Shown: positions 22,966 to 32,058 of the stretch, one piece after another | Position numbering within the stretch: the first letter of the stretch is position 1 | How the letters are laid out: the number at the start of each line of letters is the position of its first letter | Source of the DNA: Nocardia sp. NBC_01327 | GTDB lineage: Bacteria > Actinomycetota > Actinomycetes > Mycobacteriales > Mycobacteriaceae | DNA length: 64,000 nt | Direction of reading: 5' to 3' | Assembly: GCF_035958815.1 (NCBI RefSeq) | Contig: NZ_CP108383.1 | Location: 5,332,001-5,396,000, forward strand | The notes under the pieces: model-generated | Databases searched by the model: none | The model's input: the letters and a program-made list of their open reading frames with translations, nothing else | Told to the model about the DNA's origin: nothing | Program-made: the position numbers and the translations under genes

Positions 22966-25477
22966 CGTCGCCTTCCTGTCGTTCCTGGAATGGTTTGGAC
23001 GTCGGCTCGACCGTACCGGGATCGGCCCGGCGGCCCTGCCTGGTTCCGTTTTCGATGGCGGACATGAGGTCTCGGGCCTGCTCGGCCGTGCGGGTGGGCT
23101 GTTCGGACGACTCGGGAGCCGTCTGATCCTGCGCCAATTCCGGTGCGAGACTTGCCTGCCGGCGCCTACGCGGTAGCGCGGGCCGGGCGTCCGAGCCAGT
23201 GTACTGGGAGCGATCGAATTCCCGTGAGCGGAAACCGATATCGGGCTCAGGCTGGGAGAACGGTGGCGGACGGTGCGAGTTCGGCTCCGTCGGCGGCTCG
23301 TACGGCCGCAGTTGGGGTTCGAATGTCATCGGGCGCTCCGGGACTCGGGGTTCGGGCCGGGCCGGGAAGGACGGGGGGAGTGCCGCGGGTGCGGCGGGGG
23401 GCTCGAGCTGCCGGGGCTGCTGCGGCTGTTCGAGCTGCTGTGCGGCCGCCTCGGCCTGCCGGGCCGTTTCGACCGCCAGGGCGGCATGGAACTGCCCGGT
23501 GTCGAAAGCGCTGGGCACGGCCGGGATTTCACCGGTGCGGCCTGTGGATACGGTGAGGCTGGAGGGCACCAGCACAATGGCGCGCACGCCGCCGTAGTCG
23601 GATTCGGTCAGGCGCACCGAGATGCCGTTGCGGACCGCCAGCTGGGCGACCACGAACATGCCGAGGCGGGAATCCTCCGACAGCGTATTGACGCCGAAAT
23701 CCGGTGGGTTGCGCAGCATGTCGTTGATACGGGCGATCTCGGACTCCGGCATGCCCATGCCCTGGTCGACGATCTCGACGGCGATGCCCTTGCCGACCAC
23801 ATTGCCGCGCACCTCGACCTGCGACTGCGGCGGGGAGAAGTGCGAGGCATTGTCGACGAGTTCGGCGAGCAGGTGCACGAGGTCGGCGACGGCGGTGCCG
23901 GCCACGGCCACCTCGGGCAGCCGGGCGATCTTGACGCGGGTGTAGTCGAGGGCCTCGCCCACACCGCTTCGCACGACCTCGATGAGCTGCACCGGGTTTC
24001 GCCACTGCCGGCCCGGCTGACCGCCCGCGAGAATGATCAGGTTCTCGGCATTGCGGCGTTCGCGGGTGGCGAGGTGATCGAGACGGAAGAAGATCTCCAG
24101 CAGCGCCGGATCCTCCTGCTTGGCCTCGGCCTCGTCCAGCACCTCGAGCTGACGGTGCACCACGACCTGGCTGCGGTGCGCGATATTGAGGAAGACCGCC
24201 TTCACACCCTCGCGGGTGCGGGCCTCGGTGACCGCGGCGTTCACGGCGGCGGTGTGCGCATGGCCGAAAGCCTGGGCCACCTGGCCGATCTCATCGGTGC
24301 CGAAGTCCAGTTCCGGTGTCTCGGTGGACACCTCGACCTGCTTGCCGTCGCGCAGCTGCGCCATGATCTCCGGCAGTCGCTCATCGGCGAGCACGAAGGT
24401 CTGGTCGCGAAGGCGCTTGAGCCGCCGGATGATCCGGTTGGCCAGCACCAGCGCGATGAGGAACGCCGAGGCGGAGACCAGCAGCATGGCCCCGCCGGCG
24501 ATGGCGGAGTTGCGCGCGCTGTTGTCGGCGGCGCGACCGGCCGCGGCCAGCGACTGCTTGCTGACCTGGTCCCACTGATCGATCAGCGCCTTGTTGACCT
24601 GATTGACCGCGTCGTGCCACTCGGCGGGCGTGAAGGTCAGCGGCGCGACCGGCGGGGTGGCGCCGTTCTTGAGCGGCGCGGCAGTCAGGGGATCGAGAGC
24701 CCGTGCCATCAGCACGTTCTCCATCATGATCAGTTTCTGCCAGGCCGGATCATTGACGACCGAGGCGCCGGAGGCGTCGCCCTTGCTGCCGTCCGCACCG
24801 GCGAGCAGGCCGACATTGACGCGGTACGCGCCGACGACACGGGTGAACTCGATGGCCAGATCCGGGGACAGCGTGCCGTTGTTGATCAGGACCTCGGCCA
24901 GTGCGGCTGCACGAGAGAGCATTTCCGAGGCCGAGACGATCTGCAGCGTCTCGGCCGTCCCCATCGCGACCTCGGGATTGGGGGCGGTGGTCTCCACGGC
25001 GCGGGTGCCGATGGAGATCAGGTCGAGCAGGTGTCCGTAGAACTGGTAGGCATCGGCCAGCGGAAGGGCATTGGCGTCGATCTGGGTGCGCACGGCCGCG
25101 AGCGATCGGCTCAGCGTGACGAATCCGCCGACGTCACCCTTGACGTCCTGGGGGCCGAGGTTCTCCATGTCCTTGGTGGTCCCGGCCATACCGCGCAGCG
25201 CGTCGTCGAGCCGAGTCCTGGCCTGGGTCAGGCCTTTCGGATTGGGTTCGTCGCCCGCGAGCTGGGCCAGCGTGAGCTGGCGTTCCAGCTGCACCGAGCT
25301 CACCAATTCCTTGCTGAGCGGTGTGGCGGCGGTGAGTGCGTCCGCCCAATCTCGCGCGTTTGTGCCCTCTACCACCAAATATCCCGCGCCACCCACACCG
25401 ATCACGAGCAGCGCGAGGCTCGGGACGAGTGCGATGGCGAGAACACGGGTCCGGACCCCGAGCCTCGCTCTGAACAT
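22943..25477 (-). CDS. cvnA: CvnA sensor histidine kinase-like protein (conservon 1)
   Basis: An 844-residue membrane sensor. TM1 follows MFRARLGVRTRVLAIALVP; a large extracytoplasmic nitrate-sensor-like helical domain runs to a second TM (about residues 320-350, AGGAMLLVSASAFLIALVLAN); then HAMP, a dimerisation region (NIAHRSQVVVHRQLEVLDEAE, FRLDHLATRERRNAEN) and an HATPase domain (LAELVDNASHFSPP, VEIVDQGMGMP). A long Pro/Gln-rich disordered tail ends in the conserved block PRRRRQASLAPELAQD. ATG 25477 is preferred. No response regulator accompanies it; output is presumed through CvnB-D. Confidence 0.9.
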   Translation of the reverse strand: MFRARLGVRTRVLAIALVPSLALLVIGVGGAGYLVVEGTNARDWADALTAATPLSKELVSSVQLERQLTLAQLAGDEPNPKGLTQARTRLDDALRGMAGTTKDMENLGPQDVKGDVGGFVTLSRSLAAVRTQIDANALPLADAYQFYGHLLDLISIGTRAVETTAPNPEVAMGTAETLQIVSASEMLSRAAALAEVLINNGTLSPDLAIEFTRVVGAYRVNVGLLAGADGSKGDASGASVVNDPAWQKLIMMENVLMARALDPLTAAPLKNGATPPVAPLTFTPAEWHDAVNQVNKALIDQWDQVSKQSLAAAGRAADNSARNSAIAGGAMLLVSASAFLIALVLANRIIRRLKRLRDQTFVLADERLPEIMAQLRDGKQVEVSTETPELDFGTDEIGQVAQAFGHAHTAAVNAAVTEARTREGVKAVFLNIAHRSQVVVHRQLEVLDEAEAKQEDPALLEIFFRLDHLATRERRNAENLIILAGGQPGRQWRNPVQLIEVVRSGVGEALDYTRVKIARLPEVAVAGTAVADLVHLLAELVDNASHFSPPQSQVEVRGNVVGKGIAVEIVDQGMGMPESEIARINDMLRNPPDFGVNTLSEDSRLGMFVVAQLAVRNGISVRLTESDYGGVRAIVLVPSSLTVSTGRTGEIPAVPSAFDTGQFHAALAVETARQAEAAAQQLEQPQQPRQLEPPAAPAALPPSFPARPEPRVPERPMTFEPQLRPYEPPTEPNSHRPPPFSQPEPDIGFRSREFDRSQYTGSDARPALPRRRRQASLAPELAQDQTAPESSEQPTRTAEQARDLMSAIENGTRQGRRADPGTVEPTSKPFQERQEGDGDHLKRW

Positions 25478-25518
25478 CGGCACAACGTAACGGGCGAACG
25501 TCACATAAGTCACTTAGA

Positions 25519-25544
25519 TCCCGTTGAGCGGGAACATGATTGAC
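25519..25544 (-). promoter_or_regulatory. shared conservon promoter element (copy 1)
   Basis: On the minus strand this reads GTCAA-N6-TCCCGCTCAACGGGA. The 15-bp part has inverted arms TCCCG/CGGGA and starts 42 bp before the cvnA ATG. The same element at the same distance precedes the other cvnA (28953-28978). Confidence 0.55.
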
Positions 25545-25577
25545 ACCGACAGTGATGCATGCACCGGAATGAGTCAC

Positions 25578-26150
25578 TCAGGCGACGGCACGCGTGATGA
25601 GATATTCGGCGAGCGTGGTCAGTACGGTCTTGCAGGAACCGCGGTCGCGCGCATCGCAGAGCAGGATCGGGACGTGTTCGTCCAGATCCAGTGCCACGCG
25701 GACTTCTTCGGGGCTGTAGCGCGGCGCACCCTCGAAACAGTTCACGCCGATGGTGAAGCCGATACCGCGGCGTTCGAAGAAATCGATGGCCGCGAAGGAG
25801 TTTTCGAGTCGCCGGGTGTCGACGAGGATGACCGCGCCGAGCGCACCGCGCGCCAGTTCGTCCCAGAGGAACCAGAAACGGTCCTGGCCGGGCGTACCGA
25901 ACAGGTAGAGCACCAGTCCGGCATCGACGGTGATGCGACCGAAATCCAAGCCCACCGTGGTGGTGGTCTTGCCCTCGATACCGGTGAGATCGTCCACGCC
26001 CTCGGAACGTTCGGTAATGATCTCCTCGGTGCGCAGCGGCGTGATCTCGCTGATCGCACCGACCATGGTGGTCTTGCCGACGCCGAAGCCGCCGGCGATC
26101 AGAATCTTCACCGATTGGGCGAGCGGCTGGTCCGCCTCGGGGCGGGTCAT
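25578..26150 (-). CDS. cvnD: CvnD GTPase (conservon 2)
   Basis: A 190-residue MglA/Ras-like GTPase, close paralogue of the CvnD at 21586. P-loop GGFGVGKTTM, switch region TTTTVGLDFGRI, and LFGTPGQDRFWFLWDEL are all conserved. It starts 8 bp after the cvnB stop with no intervening cvnC. The 100-bp gap downstream holds the promoter element of the next cvnA, so the two conservons may be partly independent transcripts. Confidence 0.9.
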   Translation of the reverse strand: MTRPEADQPLAQSVKILIAGGFGVGKTTMVGAISEITPLRTEEIITERSEGVDDLTGIEGKTTTTVGLDFGRITVDAGLVLYLFGTPGQDRFWFLWDELARGALGAVILVDTRRLENSFAAIDFFERRGIGFTIGVNCFEGAPRYSPEEVRVALDLDEHVPILLCDARDRGSCKTVLTTLAEYLITRAVA

Positions 26151-26158
26151 CTGGGGGC

Positions 26159-26566
26159 TCAGCCGAATTCGCCGGGGCGCCGCGCGGTGGTGGACAGGTA
26201 CGAACCCACCCGCTGCACGGTCATGTTCATCTCGTACGCCACCATGCCCAGATTGGCGTCGATGCCGGTCTGCAGGGCCAGACAGGCATTCGCGCCCGCG
26301 GCGGTGACGAACAGGACGGCGCGATCGAGTTCGATCACCGCCTGTCGGACGCCGCCGCCGTCGAATCGGTGTCCGGCACTGCGGGAGAGCCCGTAGAGCG
26401 TGGAGGACATGGCCGCGAAGTGTTCGGCGTCCTCGCGGCTCATGCGGGTCGAGCGGCCCAGCAGCAGGCCGTCGGTGGAGTGGACCACGGCGTGACGTAC
26501 TCCGGCGAGTTTCTCGACGAGATCGTCGAGTAGCCAGTCGAGGTCACCAGCGGGGGAGGTGTTCAC
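26159..26566 (-). CDS. cvnB: CvnB roadblock/LC7 protein (conservon 2)
   Basis: A 135-residue Roadblock/LC7 protein nearly superimposable on the CvnB at 22540 (GDLDWLLDDLVEKLAGVRHAVVH, SREDAEHFAAMSSTLYGL). The start is GTG 26566, again inside the last 23 nt of the upstream cvnA, exactly as in conservon 1. The stop is followed directly by cvnD. Confidence 0.9.
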   Translation of the reverse strand: MNTSPAGDLDWLLDDLVEKLAGVRHAVVHSTDGLLLGRSTRMSREDAEHFAAMSSTLYGLSRSAGHRFDGGGVRQAVIELDRAVLFVTAAGANACLALQTGIDANLGMVAYEMNMTVQRVGSYLSTTARRPGEFG

Positions 26567-28910
26567 CGTCGCCTTCCTGTCGATAGGTGGTGGGTTGGGG
26601 GAGACTGCCCGGATCGGCGCGGCGGCCCTGGCGGGTGCCGTTCTCGATGGCGGACATGAGGTTTCGGGCCTGCTCGGGGCTGCGCTCGGGGCGCGCGGGC
26701 TCGGCTTCGGGCCGCACGGGGTCCTGTGCCAGTTCCGGTGCGAGACTGGCCTGCCGGCGGCGGCGCGGGAGCGAGGGGCGGGCGCCGTCCCCGGGCATGC
26801 CGTCGTCCACGCGGTCGTGGCCGCTCTCGTGCGAGCGCACCGGCGGCGCGCCACCGGTCATGGGGGGACGGGTCTGCGGGGCCGGAGCGCGGGGCGCGCT
26901 GCGCAGGGCGGGCAGATCGGCGGTGGGCGGGTTGTATTCGGCGCGGCGGGGAAGCGGAAGCTGTCCGGAGGTGTACTCCGGCGACGGCGTCTCACCGGCG
27001 ACCAGCGCGCCCGGCACCAGCACGATGGCACGGATGCCGCCGTAGTCCGATTCGGACAGACGCACCGAAATGCCGTGCCGCCCAGCCAGCTGCGAGACCA
27101 CGAACAGACCCAGGCGCGAATCCGAGGAGAAGCTGGTGATGCCGAAATCGCCGGGCGTGGAGAGCATCACATTGATGCGATCGAGTTCCGCTTCGGGAAT
27201 GCCCATGCCCTGATCGCTGATCTCCAGGGCCACACCCCGGGCCACCGAGCTCCCCGCGACCTGGACATGCGCCTGCGGCGGGGAGAACGAGGTCGCATTG
27301 TCGATGAGTTCGGCGAGCAGATGGATCAGATCGCCGACGGCCCCGCCGACGATGAAAGTCTGTGGCAGCCGCCCGGTTCGGACCCGCTTGTAATCGACCG
27401 TCTCGCCGACCGCGCTGCGCACCAGTTCCATGAGCGGCACCGGATTGCGCCACTGGCGGCCGGGCTGACCACCGGCGAGGATCACCAGATTCTCGGCATT
27501 GCGGCGCTCGCGGGTGGCGAGGTGATCGAGGCGGAAGAAGATCTCCAGTACGGCCGGGTTCTCCTGCGTGGATTCGGCCTCGTCGAGCAGTTCCAGCTGG
27601 CGGTGCACCACGACCTGGCTGCGGTGGGCGATATTGAGGAAGACCGCCTTCACGCCCTCGCGGGTGCGCGATTCGGTGATCGCGGCGGCGACGGCGGCGG
27701 AGTGGGCATGGCCGAAAGCCTCTGCCACCTGGCCGATCTCATCGCTGCCGAATTTCAGCGGGGGCGCCTCGGTCGTACTGTCGACCGGTTCGCCCGCCGC
27801 GAGCCTGCGCATGGTTTCGGGCAGATGCTCATCGGCGAGGGCGAAGGTCTCATCGCGCAATCGCCGCAGCCGCCTGATGATTCGATTCGCCAGCGCCAGT
27901 GCGACCAGGATCGCGCCCAGTGCTACCACCAGCATGGCGCCGCCCGCCAGCAGCGAATTGCGGGTGGTGCGCGCGGCGGCGGTACTGGCCAGGTGCTGGG
28001 CGCGCAGGTTCTCCGACTGCCACAGCTCGGCCAGCGCGTGGTCGACCTCGGCGGCCTTGGACTGCCAGTCGTCGATGGACAGCGGCAGCACCGTGCGCGG
28101 TGCGGTGGCCCCGGCGGTCCGGGGCAGCGCACGCTGTGCCAGTACGGCTTCCATCGCCCCGAGCTGCTGCCAGGCCGCACCGCTCGTGAGGGCCTTGGCG
28201 GCGGCCGCCTGTTCGGGATCGGTGTCGGTGAGCAGACTTTCGATGCGGGTGCGGTAGTAGCCGAGCAGGCGGACGTATTCACCGGCCAGGTCCGCGTTGA
28301 GCCCCGGGCCGCCGTCGATCATGGCCGCGCCCAGCGCGGTCGCTCGGCTCATGGCTTCGAGGCCCTGCAGGACGGCGCCCGCCTGGGCGAGTTCGATGGC
28401 GGTGGGCGCGTCCGGTGCGTGCTTCTGTGCGATCTGCACACCGTCGAGCACGAGCTGCGGCATGGAGCTGTAGAAGGCGTCGGCATCGGCGGTGGACAGC
28501 GTGGTCGCATCCGCTCCGGCACGGATCTGGGTGAGCTTGCCGCCCAGATCACCCATGGCGGCCGTGGTGTCGCCCATCGCCTGCGGTCCGATGCTGGAGA
28601 GGCGGGACTGCGCGGGCGCGATCTGGCGCAGCGCATTGTCCAGCCGCAGGCGCGCCGCCGCGAGATCGCGCACATCGATTTCCGCACCGGCCGAGCGCCA
28701 TTCGGTGAGCTGCCGTTCCAGCTGGACGGCCTCGATGAGTTCGCGGGTGGGCACAACACCCGATTGCAACTCGTCGGCCCAGGTGCGGGCATTGTTGGAA
28801 TGGTCGATCAACGTGCCTGCCGCACCGACGCCGATCAGTACCAGCGCGAGACTCGGAACGAGTGCGATGGCCAGAATTCGCGTCCGCACCCCGAGCCGCC
28901 TGCTGAGCAT
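26544..28910 (-). CDS. cvnA: CvnA sensor histidine kinase-like protein (conservon 2)
   Basis: A 788-residue paralogue of the CvnA at 22943: TM1 after MLSRRLGVRTRILAIALVP, extracytoplasmic helical sensor domain, second TM (AGGAMLVVALGAILVALALAN), HAMP, the strongly conserved NIAHRSQVVVHRQLELLDEAE block, HATPase (LIDNATSFSPP, LEISDQGMGIP) and a shorter Pro-rich tail ending PRRRRQASLAPELAQD. The kinase half is much more similar between paralogues than the sensor half, suggesting different signals. ATG 28910 is fixed by homology with the sister gene. Confidence 0.9.
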   Translation of the reverse strand: MLSRRLGVRTRILAIALVPSLALVLIGVGAAGTLIDHSNNARTWADELQSGVVPTRELIEAVQLERQLTEWRSAGAEIDVRDLAAARLRLDNALRQIAPAQSRLSSIGPQAMGDTTAAMGDLGGKLTQIRAGADATTLSTADADAFYSSMPQLVLDGVQIAQKHAPDAPTAIELAQAGAVLQGLEAMSRATALGAAMIDGGPGLNADLAGEYVRLLGYYRTRIESLLTDTDPEQAAAAKALTSGAAWQQLGAMEAVLAQRALPRTAGATAPRTVLPLSIDDWQSKAAEVDHALAELWQSENLRAQHLASTAAARTTRNSLLAGGAMLVVALGAILVALALANRIIRRLRRLRDETFALADEHLPETMRRLAAGEPVDSTTEAPPLKFGSDEIGQVAEAFGHAHSAAVAAAITESRTREGVKAVFLNIAHRSQVVVHRQLELLDEAESTQENPAVLEIFFRLDHLATRERRNAENLVILAGGQPGRQWRNPVPLMELVRSAVGETVDYKRVRTGRLPQTFIVGGAVGDLIHLLAELIDNATSFSPPQAHVQVAGSSVARGVALEISDQGMGIPEAELDRINVMLSTPGDFGITSFSSDSRLGLFVVSQLAGRHGISVRLSESDYGGIRAIVLVPGALVAGETPSPEYTSGQLPLPRRAEYNPPTADLPALRSAPRAPAPQTRPPMTGGAPPVRSHESGHDRVDDGMPGDGARPSLPRRRRQASLAPELAQDPVRPEAEPARPERSPEQARNLMSAIENGTRQGRRADPGSLPQPTTYRQEGDGEHLPRW

Positions 28911-28952
28911 TGCCCGAGGGTAGCCATCAGATGGCCGGAGGGGGTATGCGAG

Positions 28953-28978
28953 TCCCCTTGAGCGGGACGGGATTTGAC
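28953..28978 (-). promoter_or_regulatory. shared conservon promoter element (copy 2)
   Basis: On the minus strand this reads GTCAA-N6-TCCCGCTCAAGGGGA, 43 bp before the cvnA ATG. It differs from copy 1 at one position of the 15-bp core and has identical internal spacing. Confidence 0.55.
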
Positions 28979-29096
28979 GTGCGGACCGGGCGTCCGGTAT
29001 GTGAACTCGGTCGGGGTGTGACCGGCGCAGTCTCTGAATCCGTTGCGAGAGAATCTTTCTCGCCCACGGTCTGGCCAACCGAGGTCACCACCTGTG

Positions 29097-30041
29097 TTAC
29101 GCATCGCGTTTCCTGGTCAGAGGATAGCCGCGCATTCCCGAGCGCGTAGCCGGTTCGCCGTCGACGCGGCTCACGAGGTCGGCGATATTGCCGGCGTAGG
29201 CGGGCCACAGCTCCCGGGGCAGGCTGTGCGCCATGCCCTCGAAGATCACGAGCTTCGCACCGGGGACGGCCGCCGCGGTGGCGCGGCCGCCGCTGACATC
29301 GAAGGCCGGATCGTCGGTGCCGTGCATGACCAGTGTGGGTACCCGCACCTCGCGCAATTGCGCGGTGCGGTCGCCCGAACCGAGGACCGCCAGCATGTGC
29401 CGCATCATGGCGTCGAAGTCGAACCCCCGGTCGTAGGACAGCCCCGCGTTCTCGATCGCCGCGGCCTCGTCGAACTCGTAGCCGGGGGAGCGCAGTGCCA
29501 CTGCGGATTTGAGCCGCCACGCGATGTATTCGTCCCGATTCGACGGCAGGCCGCCCGGTTCACCGAAGGCCTTCGGATCCGTCTGTCCCACTTCGGGATC
29601 ACCCGTCGTGGACATCATCGAGGTCAACGACCGGACCCGGCCTGGATATTCGATGGCGATGGTCTGCGCGATCATCCCGCCCATGGACGCGCCCACCAGA
29701 TGAGCGCTCCCGATTCCCAGCGCATCCAGCAGTCCGACCGCATCGGCGGCCATATCGGACAGGTTGTACGACACCGCCGACAGATCCCCGCCCATCGCCG
29801 CCCCGATATCGGGCTTCGGCGCGTCGGTCATATAGGTCGACCGCCCGACATCGCGATTGTCGAATCGAATGACATACAACCCGCGTTCGACGAGCTCATG
29901 ACAGAACGGTTCGGGCCAGTTGATCAATTGCGCCCCGCCACCCATGATCAACAGCACCGGCGGCCACGCCGGATCACCGAAGGTCTCGTAGGCCATATCG
30001 ATCGTCGAAGGCCCGACGCCGATCGCCAGCCGCTCAGCCAT
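29097..30041 (-). CDS. alpha/beta hydrolase
   Basis: A 314-residue alpha/beta-hydrolase-fold enzyme of the epoxide-hydrolase/esterase group. The nucleophile elbow is LVGASMGGM with Ser119, the acid is in MHGTDDPAFD, and the base His is in FEGMAHSLP; an oxyanion-loop GGGA occurs near residue 35. ATG 30041 (MAERLAIG) has a GAGGTGGGAG ribosome site; upstream in-frame starts lack one. A weak hairpin (CGAGA/TCTCG, 29046-29062) follows the stop. Substrate is unknown. Confidence 0.85.
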   Translation of the reverse strand: MAERLAIGVGPSTIDMAYETFGDPAWPPVLLIMGGGAQLINWPEPFCHELVERGLYVIRFDNRDVGRSTYMTDAPKPDIGAAMGGDLSAVSYNLSDMAADAVGLLDALGIGSAHLVGASMGGMIAQTIAIEYPGRVRSLTSMMSTTGDPEVGQTDPKAFGEPGGLPSNRDEYIAWRLKSAVALRSPGYEFDEAAAIENAGLSYDRGFDFDAMMRHMLAVLGSGDRTAQLREVRVPTLVMHGTDDPAFDVSGGRATAAAVPGAKLVIFEGMAHSLPRELWPAYAGNIADLVSRVDGEPATRSGMRGYPLTRKRDA

Positions 30042-30155
30042 CTCCCACCTCGTTCTCATCGTCCGAAACGCCATAGAGCTGCGAGTATGGGCCATTCCCG
30101 GGGCCTTGCCGCAAGCCCGGTCGCGCGGTATACGGTGAAGTGGGAAAGAGATACC

Positions 30156-30185
30156 GGGCCTGCGCACCCCTCGTGACGCAGGCCC
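30156..30185. terminator. terminator-like hairpin between divergent genes
   Basis: GGGCCTGCG (30156-30164) pairs perfectly with CGCAGGCCC (30177-30185). The flanking AAGAGA and TCTCTT also pair, and a T-rich stretch follows on the plus strand. It is unusual because it is not at the 3' end of a recognised gene. Confidence 0.45.
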
Positions 30186-30279
30186 GATTTCTCTTCGGTG
30201 GAGAAACTAGATCGTTGCTATTCGGCAGTGCTGCTACTGGGTGATTGTTCGTCGCTCACCCTTCATTGGTTACAGATTG

Positions 30280-30297
30280 TTTGCCTGATCAGGCAAA
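30280..30297. promoter_or_regulatory. 18-bp perfect palindrome, candidate operator
   Basis: TTTGCCTGATCAGGCAAA, 146 bp upstream of the dehydrogenase start. The perfect dyad suggests binding by a dimeric repressor or activator. No known consensus was recognised. Confidence 0.5.
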
Positions 30298-30443
30298 ACG
30301 GACAATCCGACGGGTGCGGCGGGATCGACATTTCCGGTCGGAAACCCGGCGCGAGCGGCCCGGATCATGGAGTCGGAGGCCGGGGGATTCAGGCGAGGGT
30401 AGATTGCCTGTATCCGTGGGTTACTCATAAGTAGGAGGCAACG

Positions 30444-31997
30444 ATGCCCGTGCCGGCAGCCGCAGTGTTCGAACGTCTGAAGACGTTCGCGGCGGTGGAC
30501 ACGACCGAGGACCGCGATCACCGGGCGATCACCGAGGTGTTCACCGGTAAGACCCTCGGGACGGTGCCGGTCGGTACCGCCGCCGATGTCACCGCCGCGG
30601 TGGCGAAAGCCCGTGCCGCCCAGGCGGAATGGGCCGCACGCCCGGTCAAGGAGCGCGCCGAGGTCTTCAATCGCTATCGGGATCTGGTGGTGGAGAACCG
30701 CGAATACCTGATGGACGTGGTGCAGGCCGAGACCGGCAAGGCGCGCTGGGCGGCCCAGGAGGAGATCATGGGCCTGATGATGGCGGCCCGCTATTTCGCC
30801 CGCGTCGCACCGCAATTGCTCGCCTCGCACAGTGTGGCCGGCGCCTTCCCGCTGCTGAATCGGGCGGCCGTACGGCATGTGCCCAAGGGCGTGGTCGGTG
30901 TCATCGCGCCGTGGAACTACCCCATGCTGCTGTCGATCGGCGATTCGATCCCGGCATTGCTGGCGGGCAATGCGGTGGTCGTGAAGCCCGACAGCCAGAC
31001 TCCGTACTCGTCGCTGGCGAATGCCGAACTGTTCGCCCGGGCCGGACTGCCGCGCGATCTGTTCGCCGTGGTGACCGGTCCCGGCACGGTGGTCGGCACC
31101 GCGATCGTCGATGTGTGCGACTACCTCATGTTCACCGGGTCCTCGACCACCGGCCGCACCCTGGCCGAGCAGTGCGGCCGCCGCCTCATCGGTTTCTCCG
31201 CCGAACTGGGCGGCAAGAACCCCATGATCGTCACTGCCGGAGCGAATCTCGACAAGGTGGCCAAGGCCGCGGTACGCGCCTGCTTCTCCAATGCAGGGCA
31301 GCTCTGCATCTCCATCGAACGCCTCTACGTCGAGAAGTCGATCGCCGCGGAATTCACCGAGAAGTTCGTCGCCGCTGTCAAGGACGCGAAACTCGGTGCG
31401 GCGTACGACTATTCGCAGGATATCGGCAGCCTCATCTCCGAGGCGCAGCTGGAGACGGTCACCAAGCATGTCGCCGACGCCGTCTCCAAGGGTGCGAAGG
31501 TGCTGGCGGGCGGCAACGCTCGCCCCGATCTCGGCCAGCTGTTCTTCGAGCCGACCGTGCTCACCGACGTCACCAACGCCATGGAGTGCGGCCGCAACGA
31601 AACCTTCGGCCCGCTCGTCTCGATCTACCCGGTCGAGAATGTCGAGGAGGCCATCACCCGCGCCAATGACACCGAATACGGCCTCAATGCCAGTGTCTGG
31701 GCGGGCAGTAAGGCCGAGGGCGAGCGCATCGCCGAACGCCTGCACGCGGGCACGGTGAATATCGACGAGGGTTATGCCCCCGCCTGGGGCACCACCGGTG
31801 CGCCGATGGGCGGTATGGGGATTTCCGGTGTCGGCCGCAGGCACGGTCCCGACGGCCTGCTGAAGTTCACCGAACCTCAGACGGTCGTGGTCACCCGATT
31901 CCTGAATCTCGATGCCCCGCCGCTGATTTCGCAGGACAGGTGGCAGCCGTTCCTGATGGGTGTCGCCCGCGCCGTCCGGTTCCTGCCGGGCCGCTGA
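30444..31997 (+). CDS. gabD2: succinate-semialdehyde dehydrogenase (GabD2-like)
   Basis: A 517-residue NAD(P)+-dependent aldehyde dehydrogenase. Substrate assignment to succinic semialdehyde follows its length and resemblance to mycobacterial GabD2. Catalytic Cys288 (NAGQLCIS), general base Glu254 (AELGGKNP) and the cofactor segments APWNYP and FTGSSTTGR are present. AGTAGGAGG precedes ATG 30444. No GABA transaminase or permease adjoins, so the supply of substrate is elsewhere. A perfect palindrome upstream suggests dedicated regulation. A strong terminator follows. Confidence 0.87.
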   Translation: MPVPAAAVFERLKTFAAVDTTEDRDHRAITEVFTGKTLGTVPVGTAADVTAAVAKARAAQAEWAARPVKERAEVFNRYRDLVVENREYLMDVVQAETGKARWAAQEEIMGLMMAARYFARVAPQLLASHSVAGAFPLLNRAAVRHVPKGVVGVIAPWNYPMLLSIGDSIPALLAGNAVVVKPDSQTPYSSLANAELFARAGLPRDLFAVVTGPGTVVGTAIVDVCDYLMFTGSSTTGRTLAEQCGRRLIGFSAELGGKNPMIVTAGANLDKVAKAAVRACFSNAGQLCISIERLYVEKSIAAEFTEKFVAAVKDAKLGAAYDYSQDIGSLISEAQLETVTKHVADAVSKGAKVLAGGNARPDLGQLFFEPTVLTDVTNAMECGRNETFGPLVSIYPVENVEEAITRANDTEYGLNASVWAGSKAEGERIAERLHAGTVNIDEGYAPAWGTTGAPMGGMGISGVGRRHGPDGLLKFTEPQTVVVTRFLNLDAPPLISQDRWQPFLMGVARAVRFLPGR

Positions 31998-32015
31998 TCC
32001 CGGTCTGCCGAGCTG

Positions 32016-32052
32016 CGCTCGACGCCGCCGCTTCCGCCGGCGGCGTCGAGCG
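32016..32052. terminator. bidirectional terminator after gabD2
   Basis: CGCTCGACGCCGCCG (32016-32030) and CGGCGGCGTCGAGCG (32038-32052) form a perfect 15-bp stem with a 7-nt loop, between converging genes. Confidence 0.8.
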
Positions 32053-32058
32053 AGGTAA

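Larger units (their letters stand above)
30042..30443. other. 402-bp divergent intergenic region with two symmetric elements
   Basis: This gap between the alpha/beta hydrolase and the GabD2-like gene contains no convincing gene. It holds a strong hairpin (30156-30185) and an 18-bp perfect palindrome (30280-30297), listed separately, and ends in the dehydrogenase ribosome site. Confidence 0.6.

Noticed and set aside
23273..28961. Very long plus-strand frames (756 and 800 codons) opposite the two cvnA genes
   Set aside because: They mirror the conserved cvnA sequences, and their similarity to each other follows from the paralogy of cvnA. No independent coding signal.
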